DNA from: Larix sibirica
Taxonomy: Eukaryota > Streptophyta > Pinopsida > Pinales > Pinaceae
Length of the DNA: 20,566 nucleotides
Assembly: GCA_004151065.3 (NCBI GenBank)
Contig: NWUY0304069350.1
Span: forward strand, 1-20,566
Direction: 5' to 3'
Shown here: one piece after another, positions 20,380-20,566 of the stretch
Position numbering within the stretch: position 1 is the stretch's first letter
Layout of the letters: each line of letters begins with the position of its first letter
The notes under the pieces: generated by a model
Told to the model about the DNA's origin: nothing
Seen by the model: the letters and a program-made list of their open reading frames with translations, nothing else
Databases searched by the model: none
Position numbers and translations under genes: made by a program

Positions 20380-20496
20380 AGTGATAAGCCTTGACATAAT
20401 TACATATAGAAAGAATTACCCACAACGAAGGCGTCAGTAAACGGGAAAACACTTTGTGTCTCAGCCTTCCTTTGGTCGAGCAAGTGATAAACCTTG
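20380..20496 (+). repeat. paired AGTGATAARCCTTG copies
   Basis: AGTGATAAGCCTTG near 20381 and AGTGATAAACCTTG near 20483 differ at one base. They interleave with the CRTATATAAA copies, which suggests the end of the window is part of a larger composite repeat array continuing past 20566. Confidence 0.55.
20395..20419 (+). promoter_or_regulatory. CRTATATAAA repeat, copy 3 (diverged)
   Basis: CATAATTACATATAGAAAG is followed by AATTAC. The CATATA core is kept but the next T is G, and the GAATGACT tail has become GAATTAC. This is the most diverged of the four. Confidence 0.5.
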
Positions 20497-20537
20497 CCTG
20501 CGATGCGGACAAGCTATAAATATTTTTTATTAATAAC

Positions 20538-20566
20538 ACCGAATCTAGCATAATTACATATATAAA
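20538..20566 (+). promoter_or_regulatory. CRTATATAAA repeat, copy 4 (cut by window end)
   Basis: CCGAATCTAG is followed by CATAATTACATATATAAA. The CGAATCTAG leader is shared with copy 1, and CATAATTACATATA with copy 3. The copy runs off the end of the window, so its tail cannot be read. Confidence 0.55.

Overview
The window looks like intergenic DNA from a land plant, most likely a large mitochondrial genome such as a gymnosperm's. That assignment is an inference. It rests on the gene-poor layout, mixed-composition flanks without obvious CpG depletion, promoter-like CRTATATAAA repeats, and broken plant Ty3/gypsy retrotransposon pieces of the kind often carried into plant mtDNA from the nucleus. 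A nuclear intergenic region cannot be excluded. I recognise no intact protein gene, rRNA or tRNA.

Layout: (1) About 1-1990 is unassigned, moderately GC-rich spacer with short imperfect repeats. (2) About 2030-10150 is an unusual 8.1 kb block, about 66% A+T by sampled lines. It has no ORF of 60 codons or more in any frame between 1966 and 9624. It is built from endlessly reshuffled short words (ACTAGT, AAGCTT, GATTAC/GTAATC, TATAAGCT, ATTCC/GGAAT), is rich in TA steps and poor in A/T homopolymers. No known feature type explains it, and it is the most interesting object here. (3) About 10160-11460 is spacer with two clear stem-loop regions. (4) About 11590-14275, minus strand, is degenerate Ty3/gypsy element A: gag, RT with an intact YVDD box, RNase H, linker and the start of integrase, broken by stops and frameshifts. 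(5) About 14300-15950 is unassigned spacer with a G10 run. (6) About 15990-18015, also minus strand, is a second and different Ty3/gypsy relic, element B: gag, a CCHC zinc knuckle, a protease-region remnant and RT whose YxDD box has decayed to YLDG. (7) About 18020-20566 is spacer ending in four dispersed copies of an ATTACRTATATAAA repeat that resembles plant mitochondrial promoter cores.

No functional gene cooperation can be described. The two retroelements are dead by inspection, and the 8 kb block shows no coding potential. All counts below were made by eye and are approximate.
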